Origin: Micromonospora sp. NBC_01699
GTDB lineage: Bacteria > Actinomycetota > Actinomycetes > Mycobacteriales > Micromonosporaceae
DNA: 64,000 nucleotides
Direction: 5' to 3'
Assembly: GCF_036250065.1 (NCBI RefSeq)
Contig: NZ_CP109199.1
Location: forward strand, 2,790,001-2,854,000
This document shows positions 36,401 through 44,174 of the stretch, piece after piece. A program made the translations under genes and the position numbers. A model generated the notes under the pieces. That model was not told the DNA's origin, did no database searches, and saw only the letters and a program-made list of their open reading frames with translations. Position 1 is the first letter of the stretch; each line of letters begins with the position of its first letter.

Positions 36401-37044
36401 CACCAGGAGATCGGGTGGTCGGCGCCCATCGCCGCCCCGCCCGGGTTGTACGTCCGCTCGTCTGCGGTGACCAGCACGTGTACGTTGCCGCGCGGGTTGC
36501 GGTCGAAGTTGTACCACTCCTCGCTGCGGTTCCACCGGTCCGGTAGGCCGACCGTCGACGGGTGTGCCTTGTCAGCGACGTTGGCCGTGCCGGGCAGTAC
36601 GCCGGGGGAGTGCTCCGGCATGTGCGCGCCGCCGTTGACCAGGTTGTCCCACCAGGGGTAGGTGGTGTCGATGCCCATGTCGGTGGCGTTGTGGATGGCG
36701 GCGATGCCGCCGCCGGCGGCCACGTACCCCTGGATCGCCTGGCGTTGGGCGTCGTTGTCCCAGACCATGCCGGAGGTCTGGAACATGATCACCACGTCGA
36801 AGGTGGCGAGGTTGGCCGGGGTGAAGACCGCCGAGTCCTCGGAGGCGACGACGGTGAAGCCGTTCTCGGCCGCGAGCTGGTTGAACATGGTGATGCCGGC
36901 CGGAATCGAGTCGTGCCGGTAGCCGGCGGTCTCGGAGAAGAGCAGCGCGCGGAACGGTGCGGCCGCTGCCGGTCGGGCCGGTAGTACGAAGAACGTGAGG
37001 ACCACTGCGGACAGGGTGACCAATGCTGAGAAACGGCGACGCAT
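33493..37044 (-). CDS. Secreted ThuA / PQQ-type sugar dehydrogenase / PKD / CBM6-like / ricin protein
   Basis: A 1183-aa secreted multidomain protein. ATG 37044 has AAAGGAG 5 bp upstream and starts a signal peptide (to about residue 28). Domains in order: ThuA-like (about 30-245, FRALLFSETAGYRHDS); beta-propeller GSDH-type dehydrogenase (about 255-655; VGMALDPNFGTNKWIYLYYS and GYVAFGPGGNLYLSVGDD); PKD domain (about 715-805; YDPDPGDVITYAWDFDGNG); a linker domain; a CBM6-like module (about 905-1035); and a ricin-type beta-trefoil (about 1050-1183) with repeated HSGK/NQRW motifs. It probably binds polysaccharide and oxidises an exposed sugar; substrate unknown. It has its own promoter and is followed by a composite terminator. 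Confidence 0.9.
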   Translation of the reverse strand: MRRRFSALVTLSAVVLTFFVLPARPAAAAPFRALLFSETAGYRHDSIPAGITMFNQLAAENGFTVVASEDSAVFTPANLATFDVVIMFQTSGMVWDNDAQRQAIQGYVAAGGGIAAIHNATDMGIDTTYPWWDNLVNGGAHMPEHSPGVLPGTANVADKAHPSTVGLPDRWNRSEEWYNFDRNPRGNVHVLVTADERTYNPGGAAMGADHPISWCREAEGGRVWTTAMGHAASSYSEPLFRQHLLGGVQWAAGDKPGDCGGTVWGNFEKVALDENTVDPMAVDIAADGRVFYAQRGGQLKIFKPSNNSTVTAGSLSVYTGGEDGLVGMALDPNFGTNKWIYLYYSPSAATTDINRLSRFTVNGDTLDPASERVLLDVPAYRSRTNPEPGHTGGYVAFGPGGNLYLSVGDDTPPNYDPAWQGYAPLDWRSGRSFLDAARSAGNTNDLRGKILRIHPEAGGTYTIPSGNLFAPGTANTRPEIYAMGFRNPFRFQVDPQTGWINMADYGPDRGGPTTNRGPEGLVEINVIKQAGNFGWPFCHGNNQAYAPYNPDTGVVGAKFNCNAPVNNSPNNTGLTTLPPLVQPQVWYGYGVSPQFPELGEGGAAPMGGPVYRYNAASTSPTKFPAYYNGVHFFYEWARNYVKEIHYDANGALVKINPFLPSAFFNKPMDMRFGPDGSLYVLEWGANFGGGNNDSGLYRIDYSSGDRSPIAKATATPNNGRTPLTVQFSSAGSYDPDPGDVITYAWDFDGNGSTDSTAANPSRVYTANGNITARLTVTDNTGKSAFANVPITVGNTAPTVTITGPPNGGMLDFGQQVGYSVSVSDPEDGAVNCTQVFMNPALGHDDHQHPTSDYAGCSGTVSTELLGGHPDGANLYYVLNARYQDNGAGSVARLTGYANTILQPKHKQAEYFTGQSGIRVIDQAGAESGKRIGDVSNNDWIMFDPMSVQGINSVSYRLSSPTGGGSIELRADSPTGQLLATAPVAATGGWDTYVSQPAVPVSALAGTHRLYMVFKSSVENNFDLDSFTFGGAGVGTTPSGGIAGRTWTLTATHSGKLADVNAQSTADGAVVHQWAATGGTNQRWQAVDAGGGTVQLRAVHSGKCMTVTGAGTTNGTGVTQTTCGTAANQRWQPVATSTGVYEFRAAHSGLCLDVNGNSLTDGATLIQWSCGAAANQRWRLTQVS

Positions 37045-37143
37045 GCCGTCTCCTTTCGGCGGGCGGTGGTGGTGGTCGTTGGAACGCGTCGCCGAACGGG
37101 GGACCGTCCCCCACGCATTCGTTTCGCTCCACCAGGCTGCCGT

Positions 37144-37164
37144 TATCAATCGTCAAAAGTCAAT
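37144..37164 (-). promoter_or_regulatory. Three 7-bp direct repeats in the ThuA-gene promoter
   Basis: On the minus strand the bases read ATTGACT-TTTGACG-ATTGATA, three head-to-tail heptamers. They fall between a TTAGGA (-35-like) and TGATAA (-10-like) spaced 17 bp, about 100 bp before the gene. This looks like a repressor or activator site. Confidence 0.45.
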
Positions 37165-37213
37165 GTCCTAATTTTCATTTCTCCACTGTGGATAGAACAA
37201 ACACGCAGGTGGT

Positions 37214-37245
37214 GGCCGCCCGGCGACACTGATCGCCGGGCGGCC
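37214..37245 (-). terminator. Hairpin terminator after the sugar isomerase gene
   Basis: Perfect 13-bp arms, 37214-37226 and 37233-37245, with a 6-base loop, 16 bp past the isomerase stop. This separates the sugar-uptake operon from the ThuA gene. Confidence 0.82.
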
Positions 37246-37261
37246 GGGCTGTCGGCGCCGG

Positions 37262-38143
37262 TCAGTTCGCGGCCCGAGCCGGCGTCTCCCGCCTGGCCAG
37301 CAACGCGCGCAGGAACGCCAGTCCCCCGGTCGCCAGTTCGTCCTGAGTCGGCGCGAGTGGTCGCCAGATCGCCGCCGCGGTCGCGATCGTACGGTTCTCC
37401 GACGTGAACGACTCGATGCACAGCGGCCCCGCGTAACCCACCTCGGCCAACGCGTCGACAATTCCGGGCCAGTCGAAATGGTCGCTGCCGGGCGCACCCC
37501 GGTCGTTCGCGCAGACCTGCACATGCGCCAACCAACGACCGGCGCGGCGCAACGCGGCGGGTAGGTCGCGCTCCTCGATGTTCAGGTGGAACGTGTCCAG
37601 CGCCAGCCCGAGACCGGGGCTGTCCACCGCCTCCACCACCTCCAGGCCCTGCTCGACGGTGTTCACCAGGCTCGTCTCGAACCGGTTCAGCGGTTCCAGG
37701 GCGAGCGTGACCCGGTGGGCCGCCGCCTCGTCGGCGAGCGGGCGCAGCCGTTCGACCAGCCGCCGGATCGTCGTCCGCCGGCCGGTCGGGTCGAGGTGCC
37801 AGGTCCGCCCGACCGGGGCGTAGATCGGCCCGGCGACCACCCGGGCGCCGATCCGGGCCGCCGCTCGGACACAGGTCCGCAGGTAGTCGGCGGTGTTCGC
37901 GGCCACGTCGGGGTCGTCGGTCACCAGGTCCCGGCCGGGCGGCATCACCGCGCAGGTGGTGGCGCCGAGTCCGAGCGAGGCCAGCAGGTCCGCCGTACGT
38001 CCGGGGTCCCAGTCGCCCGGCGACTCGATCGGGAGTTCGATCGTGTCGAAGCCCCAGGCGGCGATCCGGGGGGCGAGCGCGGCGAGCCGTTCGTCGGTGA
38101 GCGGGGAGACCCAGATCCAGGTGTTGGCGCCGATGGCGTACAC
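37262..38143 (-). CDS. Sugar phosphate isomerase/epimerase (TIM barrel)
   Basis: A 293-aa protein of the AP-endonuclease-2/xylose-isomerase-like TIM-barrel family. Metal-ligand Glu/His positions are seen in VTLALEPLNRFET, GLALDTFHLNIEE, HVQVCANDRGAPGSDHFDW and LCIESFT. This matches the tagatose/psicose 3-epimerase or hexulose isomerase group. GTG 38143 has GGAAGGAG close upstream. As the last gene of the RbsABC-like operon, it probably converts the imported sugar. Confidence 0.85.
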   Translation of the reverse strand: MYAIGANTWIWVSPLTDERLAALAPRIAAWGFDTIELPIESPGDWDPGRTADLLASLGLGATTCAVMPPGRDLVTDDPDVAANTADYLRTCVRAAARIGARVVAGPIYAPVGRTWHLDPTGRRTTIRRLVERLRPLADEAAAHRVTLALEPLNRFETSLVNTVEQGLEVVEAVDSPGLGLALDTFHLNIEERDLPAALRRAGRWLAHVQVCANDRGAPGSDHFDWPGIVDALAEVGYAGPLCIESFTSENRTIATAAAIWRPLAPTQDELATGGLAFLRALLARRETPARAAN

Positions 38144-38207
38144 GGTGCTCCTTCCGGTGGGTGCGGGCCCGGCGGCGTGCCACCGCCGGGCCCGGCCGAC
38201 GACGTGG

Positions 38208-39404
38208 CTACTTACCGCCCCAGACGGTGGGGAAGCCGGGCATCTTCTCGCAGCCGCAGAGGGCGTAGTGCAGCGGCGGCATGTCCGGCAACACGTACTG
38301 GGACAGGTTGGCGTCGGTGATGGTCGGCTGCGGCAGCACCCACTCCTTCGGCACCTGCTTGCCGGCGAGGATGTCCAGCGCCGCGATGACCGGCGTACGC
38401 CACTGGTAGGTCGGGTACGTCGCGGCGATCCCGGTCAGTTTCTTCTCCTGCCAGATCTTCAGGAAGTCCTGCTGGTCCTCGCCGTTGATCGGCGGGATCT
38501 CCGCGCCGGCGTCCTCGAACGCCTCGATCGCCGCGACCGTGGTGGCACCGGCGTCCATCCAGACTCCGTCGATCGAGCCGAACCGTTCGATGTAGTCGTT
38601 CACGATGGTCTTCACCTTGGCCGCGTCGCCGTCGGTGAACTCCACCCCGACCACGTTCGCGTCCGCCTGGTCGAAGATCACCTTCGCCGCCGACCAGCGG
38701 GTCTCCAGTACGTCCACGCCGGGCAGGATGCGCAGGGCGAGGATCTTCCCGCCCTTCTTGACCTTCTCCACCAGGAACTCGGCGGCGGTCGCGCCGAACG
38801 CGTACCCGCCGATCGGGTGGATGAAGGTGGTGGGGCAGTCGGTCTCGACGCCCCGGTCGAAGACCACCACCGGCAGCCCCGCCGCGCACGCCTTCTCCAC
38901 CGCCGGGGTGAGCGCCTTGGTCGTGTTCGGCGACACGATCAGCGCGCTGCACTTCTTGCCGGCGATCAGCCCCTCGATGTCACTGATCTGCTTCTCGTCC
39001 TTGCCCTCGGCGTCGACCGCGGTGAGCGTGACCCCCGGATGCAGCTTCGCCTCGGCCTGCATGGTGGTCCAGCCGACCTGCCGCCACGGGTTGTTCACCG
39101 CCGCGTTGGAGAAGCAGATGGTGTGCGGGCCGGATTTGGTGAACTTCGCCGTGTCGGTGAGCTGCGGGGCGATGGCCTGCAACCACGGCGAGTCGGCCGG
39201 GCCGGTGGCGGCCACGTCCCGCTGGCTGATCTGCTCGTCGTAGTCGGCCTGGACGAAGAACGACGACTGGCTGCCGGTGCCGCTGCCGGCCGGTCCGCCG
39301 TCGCCCTCCGCCCCGTCGTCGGGGGCGGTGGAGTTGCAGCCGGCCAGGGCCAGCGCCGCCGCCGCGCCGAGCGCGACGCGGCGCAGTGTGGTGGTGGAAC
39401 GCAT
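38208..39404 (-). CDS. Sugar ABC transporter binding lipoprotein (RbsB/LacI-like)
   Basis: A 398-aa lipoprotein with lipobox ALAGC (Cys about residue 23) and an Asp/Gly/Ser linker. The body is a periplasmic-binding-protein-like domain of the ribose-binding class: HTICFSNAAVNNPWRQVGW, ALIVSPNTTKALTPAVE, GLPVVVFDRGV and DGVWMDAGATTVAAIEAF. It is followed by the isomerase and preceded by two RbsC-type permeases. Ligand unknown; the isomerase suggests a ketose, polyol or rare sugar. Confidence 0.9.
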   Translation of the reverse strand: MRSTTTLRRVALGAAAALALAGCNSTAPDDGAEGDGGPAGSGTGSQSSFFVQADYDEQISQRDVAATGPADSPWLQAIAPQLTDTAKFTKSGPHTICFSNAAVNNPWRQVGWTTMQAEAKLHPGVTLTAVDAEGKDEKQISDIEGLIAGKKCSALIVSPNTTKALTPAVEKACAAGLPVVVFDRGVETDCPTTFIHPIGGYAFGATAAEFLVEKVKKGGKILALRILPGVDVLETRWSAAKVIFDQADANVVGVEFTDGDAAKVKTIVNDYIERFGSIDGVWMDAGATTVAAIEAFEDAGAEIPPINGEDQQDFLKIWQEKKLTGIAATYPTYQWRTPVIAALDILAGKQVPKEWVLPQPTITDANLSQYVLPDMPPLHYALCGCEKMPGFPTVWGGK

Positions 39405-39458
39405 CGGGCCTTTCTCCTTCCGGTTCGGGAACTGCGGATGGGACCTGACCCGCCGTGG

Positions 39459-40469
39459 TCAGCCCGATCGGCGCATCCTGCGTGCCGCGTACGCGGCCGC
39501 GCCGATGATGATCACGCCCTGCACCACCTGCCGGAGCGACTGGGCAAGGCCGAACTGGTTGAGCAGTGAGAAGAGGGCCTGCAACGTGAGCGCGCCGGCG
39601 ATCGCCGCACCCACGCTGCCGCGCCCGCCGCCGAGCACCGCGCCGCCGAGCACGACGGCGGCGATGGCCTGGAACTCGTAGCCGACCCCGGCCTCGGCGG
39701 TCACACCGGTGGCGCCGCCGAGCAGGATGCCGGCCACCACCGCGCAGAGCGCGGAGATGACGAACGCGGTCGTACGCACCCGGCGTACGTCCACTCCGGA
39801 CAGGGCGGCGGCGCGCTGGTTGCCGCCGGCCGCGTAGACCTGGTGGCCGAACCGGCTGTGCCCCAGCAGCAGCCACAGTCCGACCCCGACCGCGACGAGG
39901 ACCAGCAGCGCGTACGGCAGGATGTTCAGGCCGGGCAGGCCCTCGATGCCGCGCCGGCCCAGCTGCCGGAAGTTGTCGGCCAGCGATCCGCGCGGCGCGC
40001 CACCGGACCAGAGGAACACCGCACCGTTGAGTACCAGCAGCATGCCCAGCGTGGCGATGAACGACGGCACCCGCAGTCGGGTGGTGACCACGCCGTTGAC
40101 CAGGCCGACCAGCACCCCGCCGGCCAGCAGCAGGCCGATCAGCCACCAGGTGTTGGCCGGGTCGCCGTCGGAGAGCTGGGCGGCGACCACCACGACGGCG
40201 GTGACCAGCGCGCCGACCGACAGGTCGAACTCGCCGGAGATGATCACGTAGACCTGGCCGGCGGCGAGGATCGCCAGCGGGGCCGAGCGACGCAGGAAGC
40301 CGACGAACGAGTCGGGCTCGATGAAGACCGGGTTGCGCCAGGTCAGGACCGCGATCACGACGAGCAGGATGATCCAGATCGGGGGCACGGCCCGCAGTGC
40401 GGTCACCGCCCGCCGCCCGGCGGCCTCCTTCGACGGTACGACCGGAGCCGGTTGCTCGGTGACGCTCAC
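39459..40469 (-). CDS. Sugar ABC transporter permease (RbsC type) 2
   Basis: A 336-aa permease with about eight to ten transmembrane spans. RbsC-family landmarks are GQVYVIISGEFDLSVGA, NGVVTTRLRVPSFIATLGM and VGYEFQAIAAVVLGGAVLGGG. GTG 40469 overlaps the preceding TGA (GTGA). The two different permeases in this operon probably form a heterodimer. Confidence 0.92.
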   Translation of the reverse strand: MSVTEQPAPVVPSKEAAGRRAVTALRAVPPIWIILLVVIAVLTWRNPVFIEPDSFVGFLRRSAPLAILAAGQVYVIISGEFDLSVGALVTAVVVVAAQLSDGDPANTWWLIGLLLAGGVLVGLVNGVVTTRLRVPSFIATLGMLLVLNGAVFLWSGGAPRGSLADNFRQLGRRGIEGLPGLNILPYALLVLVAVGVGLWLLLGHSRFGHQVYAAGGNQRAAALSGVDVRRVRTTAFVISALCAVVAGILLGGATGVTAEAGVGYEFQAIAAVVLGGAVLGGGRGSVGAAIAGALTLQALFSLLNQFGLAQSLRQVVQGVIIIGAAAYAARRMRRSG

Positions 40470-41467
40470 AGTCCCGCCTCGTCCCGCTGGGTGCGCAGCG
40501 CGTACAGGGCGACCGCGCCGACGATGATGACGCCCCGGATCAGGGTCTTGAGGAAGGCGTTCACCTCGTACTGGTTGAACACCTGGTCGATGACGGCCAG
40601 GATCAGCACCCCGGCGAGGGTGCCCGCCACGGTGCCCCGGCCACCGGCGAGTGCCGTACCGCCGACCACCGCCGCGGCGATCGACTCCAGGTCGTACCCG
40701 CCGTCGGTGCCGACCCACGGTGCACCCGAGCGGAGCCGACTGACCAGGAACAACCCGGTCAGTACGGCGGTCACGCTGCACAGCACGTGGGCGGTGACGA
40801 TCACCCGCGCGGACCGTACGCCGGACAGCCGGGCGGCTTCCTCGCTGCCGCCGACGGCGTAGAGGTGGTAGCCGAACCGGGTGTGCCGCAGCACCCACCA
40901 GGCGCCGCCGACCACGGCCAGCAGCAGCATCACCGAGACCGGCACCGGTCCGACGGCGTTGTAGCCCAGCCCCTGGAAGGCGCGCGGCACCGACCCGGTG
41001 AAGTTGGTGAACAGGGCGTTGAGGATGCCGCTGATGACCAGCGAGGTGCCCAGCGTGGCGATGAAGGCGTTGACCTTCAGACCGGTGATGACCAGCCCGT
41101 TGACCAGTCCGATCACCACCCCGAGGGCGAGCGTGACCAGCACGCCGAGCACCATCCGGTCCGGGTCGCCCTGCATCACGAAGGACGCCGCGACGGCGGT
41201 GACGCCGACGGTGTACGCCACCGACAGGTCCAGCGAGCCACCGATCAGGACGATGGTCTGGCCGACCGCCACCAGGCCGAGCGCCACCGACCGGACGGCC
41301 ATGTTCTGTAGGTTGCTGACCGTCAGGAAGTCGCCGCCGTCGAGTTCGACCAGCAACCAGGCCACGGCGAAGACGCCGCCGAAGACGAGCCACACCGGGG
41401 CGCTGGCGAAACCGCCGCGGATCACCCCGGTCCGGCCGAGGGTGGGGGAGAGGGTCTGCGCGGTCAT
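40466..41467 (-). CDS. Sugar ABC transporter permease (RbsC type) 1
   Basis: A 333-aa permease with the same family marks as its partner: GQTIVLIGGSLDLSVAY, NGLVITGLKVNAFIATLGT and YDLESIAAAVVGGTALAGG. ATG 41467 overlaps the ATPase stop (ATGA), and its stop overlaps the next permease. Confidence 0.92.
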   Translation of the reverse strand: MTAQTLSPTLGRTGVIRGGFASAPVWLVFGGVFAVAWLLVELDGGDFLTVSNLQNMAVRSVALGLVAVGQTIVLIGGSLDLSVAYTVGVTAVAASFVMQGDPDRMVLGVLVTLALGVVIGLVNGLVITGLKVNAFIATLGTSLVISGILNALFTNFTGSVPRAFQGLGYNAVGPVPVSVMLLLAVVGGAWWVLRHTRFGYHLYAVGGSEEAARLSGVRSARVIVTAHVLCSVTAVLTGLFLVSRLRSGAPWVGTDGGYDLESIAAAVVGGTALAGGRGTVAGTLAGVLILAVIDQVFNQYEVNAFLKTLIRGVIIVGAVALYALRTQRDEAGL

Positions 41468-43008
41468 CGGGCGGCGCCTTCCGTCGTGGCGAGCAGCATG
41501 ATCTCGGCCTCGCTGGCACCGGCCGGGAGGGTGCCGGCGATGGTGCCGTGCCGCATCACCGCTATCCGGTCGGCCATCCCGATCACCTCGGGCAGTTCGG
41601 AGGAGATCATCAGGATCGCCACCCCGCTCGTCGCCAGCTCGCGCATCAGCTCGTGGATGCTGGCCTTGGCGCCGACGTCGATTCCCCGGGTCGGCTCGTC
41701 GAAGATCAGTACGGTCGCGCCGGTGGCCAGCCACTTGGCCAGCACCACCTTCTGCTGGTTGCCGCCGGACAGGTAGCGCACCTCCCGGTGCGGGGCGCCG
41801 CCGCGCAACTGCACCCGCTCCAGCAGGTCCCGTACGGAGGCCGTGGTCGCCCGGGTGCCGCCGGTGCCGCGCCGACCGGCCGAGCCCATCGCCCGGATCG
41901 CGAGCAGACTGTTGTCGCGTACGGACAGCGGCAGCACCAGGCCCTCGCTCTTGCGGTCCTCGGTCAGCAGGCCGATGCCGCACCGGATCGCCTGCCGGGG
42001 CGAGCGCAGCGTACGGGCCCGCCCGTCGATGGTCAGCGTGCCGGCGGCCAGCCGGGTGGCGCCGAAGAGCAGCTTGGCCAGTTCGGTGCGGCCCGACCCC
42101 TCCAGCCCGGCCAGGCCGACGATCTCGCCGGCCCGCAGTTCGAGGTCGACGTCGTGCAGGATGCCGGCGGCACCGCCGCGCAGGGCCAACCGGGTGGCCC
42201 CGACCTGCTCCGGTGTGGCCCGGGGCGGGAAGTAGTGGTCGAGTTCCCGCCCGACCATGAGCTGTACGAGCCGGCGGGTGTCGACCCGCGCGGTGTCCAC
42301 GGTGTCGACCCGCCGACCGTCCTTGAGTACGGTGATCCGGTCGGTCAGGTCGAAGATCTCCTTGAGCCGGTGCGAGATGTAGAGCACGGTCAGGCCGTTG
42401 TCGCGCAGTCGTCGGATTCGGGCGAACAGCGCGTCGACCTCGTGCGGTGAGAGCGCGGCGGTGGGTTCGTCCAGCACCAGGATGCGGGGTTCGAAGGAGA
42501 GCGCCTTGGCGATCTCGACCAGTTGCTGCTGGGCGACCGGCAGCCGGCCGACCGGGGTACGCGCGGCGATGACGTCGGCGGCGCCGAGGGTGGCGAGCAG
42601 TTCGGTGGCGGCGGTCTCCATCGCGCGCCGGTCGACGCCGAGCCGTCGGCGTGGTTCCCGGCCGAGGAAGATGTTTTCCGCGACGGTCCGCTCGGGCAGC
42701 AGGTTGAGTTCCTGGTGCACGATGCTGACGCCCTTTTCCAGGGCCTGCCGGGGGTGGCCGAACTGCACCTCGGCGCCGTCGATCACTATTGTCCCGTCGT
42801 CCGGCTGGTACGCCCCGACGAGCACCTTCATCAGTGTCGACTTGCCGGCGCCGTTCTCGCCCATCACGGCGTGGATCTCGCCACGGTGGCATTCGAGATC
42901 GACCCGATCGAGCACGGTCACCCCGAAGAACCGCTTGGTGATGCCGCTCATTCGCAGCATGACCTGGTCGGATGCGCCGTCCATCGCCGCTGTGTGTGCG
43001 TCCGTCAT
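41464..43008 (-). CDS. Sugar ABC transporter ATP-binding protein (RbsA type, two ATPase domains)
   Basis: A 514-aa duplicated ATPase. Domain 1 has Walker A GENGAGKST, signature LPVAQQQLVEIAKAL and Walker B ILVLDEPTAAL. Domain 2 has an altered P-loop (GLEGSGRTEL), signature LSGGNQQKVVLAKWL and Walker B VLIFDEPTRGID. This one-good, one-degenerate layout is normal for RbsA/XylG. ATG 43008 is chosen about 31 bases after the predicted transcription start; ATG 42984 is possible. Confidence 0.92.
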   Translation of the reverse strand: MTDAHTAAMDGASDQVMLRMSGITKRFFGVTVLDRVDLECHRGEIHAVMGENGAGKSTLMKVLVGAYQPDDGTIVIDGAEVQFGHPRQALEKGVSIVHQELNLLPERTVAENIFLGREPRRRLGVDRRAMETAATELLATLGAADVIAARTPVGRLPVAQQQLVEIAKALSFEPRILVLDEPTAALSPHEVDALFARIRRLRDNGLTVLYISHRLKEIFDLTDRITVLKDGRRVDTVDTARVDTRRLVQLMVGRELDHYFPPRATPEQVGATRLALRGGAAGILHDVDLELRAGEIVGLAGLEGSGRTELAKLLFGATRLAAGTLTIDGRARTLRSPRQAIRCGIGLLTEDRKSEGLVLPLSVRDNSLLAIRAMGSAGRRGTGGTRATTASVRDLLERVQLRGGAPHREVRYLSGGNQQKVVLAKWLATGATVLIFDEPTRGIDVGAKASIHELMRELATSGVAILMISSELPEVIGMADRIAVMRHGTIAGTLPAGASEAEIMLLATTEGAAR

Positions 43009-43045
43009 CCACGCCACCCCCGCATCCGGCGACCCTTGGCATCGA

Positions 43046-43074
43046 AGACTAGGCATTGATGACGGTCGTGTAAA
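43046..43074 (-). promoter_or_regulatory. Promoter of the RbsABC-like operon
   Basis: On the minus strand TTTACA (43069-43074) and TAGTCT (43046-43051) are separated by exactly 17 bp. The predicted start gives a 5' UTR of about 31 bases. Confidence 0.65.
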
Positions 43075-43077
43075 GCG

Positions 43078-43125
43078 AAAGTTACGTACTGGGTCGTAAA
43101 ACTTTTGTACCCGCAACCAAAAGTT
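43078..43125. promoter_or_regulatory. AAAGTT half-site operator array
   Basis: AACTTTTG (43100-43107) and CAAAAGTT (43118-43125) form a perfect inverted repeat with a 10-bp spacer. A further AAAGTT (43078-43083) abuts the -35 box. The layout suits a sugar-responsive ROK or LacI-type regulator, but no such gene is in the window. Confidence 0.6.
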
Positions 43126-43235
43126 GATGTGATCCTTAAGGAAAGAATGTCCCGGTTAGTAGCATTGATGCCTCTTGATGTTCTGCAAGACGAAGATCAA
43201 TGTCCGGTCCGGGGTACGCGCCGATAGGCGGCAAA

Positions 43236-43283
43236 CGACGACGATGCCCCCGAACCCGGTTAGGTTCGGGGGCATCGTCGTCG
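43236..43283. terminator. Strong hairpin after the ABC-2 permease gene
   Basis: Perfect 21-bp arms (43236-43256 and 43263-43283) with a 6-base loop, 40 bp past the stop of the leftward permease gene. The other bases of 43009-43322 hold only the sugar-operon control region. Confidence 0.88.
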
Positions 43284-43322
43284 GATCGGTGCGGCTCGCC
43301 GATTGCTCAGGATTCGTGTCCG

Positions 43323-44174
43323 TTACGCGTCGCGGCGCTTGAGCATGATCGCGGCGGCGGCGAGGGCGGCCACGACGTAGCCGGCGAAGACCGCCAGTCC
43401 GGCCCACGGGCCGAGCATGCCCGCGCCCGGTGTGACCGCCATGAACGACTCCCCGGCGTGCGACGGCAGGTACGGTCCGACCGCGTCGTTCCAACTGCTC
43501 GGCAGCAGCGGGAAGAGACCGGGCACCACCAGCATGGCACCGAACAGGGCACCGATCGCGGCGGCGGTCCCGCGCAGCAGCGCACCGAGGGCCACGCCGA
43601 GCAGGCCGACGCCGGTCAGGTAGACGGCTCCGCCGATCACCGCCCGGAACACGCCCGAGTCGAGCACGCTGACGCCCTGCGCGCCCAGGATCTCCTGGCC
43701 GCCGAAGAACGCGGCCAGCACCGCGACCAGCATGGCGACCAGGGTCACCCCGCCGAACACGATCGACTTGCCCCACAGCACCGGCAGTCGCCGGGGTACG
43801 GCGGCCAGCGTGGCCCGGATCATGCCGGTGGAGTACTCGCTGGCCACGAAGAGCACCCCGAGCACGCCGACGATCAGTTGGCCGAGCTGTACCCCGCCGA
43901 GGCTGGAGCCGACCGGGTCGCTGGTGCCGCCGGGACCGAGGTCCATCGACTCACCGCCGATGCTGCCGGACACCACCCCGGTGAAGAGCAGGCCGAGCGC
44001 GACCACGATGGCGGCGGCGGCGAGCAGACCGGCCACGGTCGACCGCAGCGACCGCAGCTTGATCCATTCGGAGCGGACGACGCGGGCGAGGGTGACCCGA
44101 CCGGGCGCGGCGGTGCGCGTACGGGGCGTGGCGGTGGTGGCCGCCAGCCGGGGTTCGAGGATCGCGGTGCTCAT
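43323..44174 (-). CDS. ABC-2 type transporter permease
   Basis: A 283-aa membrane protein with six hydrophobic spans in the ABC-2 pattern: cytoplasmic RVVRSEWIKLRSLRSTVAGL lead, a Gly/Asp-rich external loop (about 70-95), and a FVASEYSTGMIRATLAAVPRR coupling helix typical of actinomycete drug or lantibiotic exporters. It starts at ATG 44174, overlapping the ATPase stop by one base (TGATG). Confidence 0.88.
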   Translation of the reverse strand: MSTAILEPRLAATTATPRTRTAAPGRVTLARVVRSEWIKLRSLRSTVAGLLAAAAIVVALGLLFTGVVSGSIGGESMDLGPGGTSDPVGSSLGGVQLGQLIVGVLGVLFVASEYSTGMIRATLAAVPRRLPVLWGKSIVFGGVTLVAMLVAVLAAFFGGQEILGAQGVSVLDSGVFRAVIGGAVYLTGVGLLGVALGALLRGTAAAIGALFGAMLVVPGLFPLLPSSWNDAVGPYLPSHAGESFMAVTPGAGMLGPWAGLAVFAGYVVAALAAAAIMLKRRDA

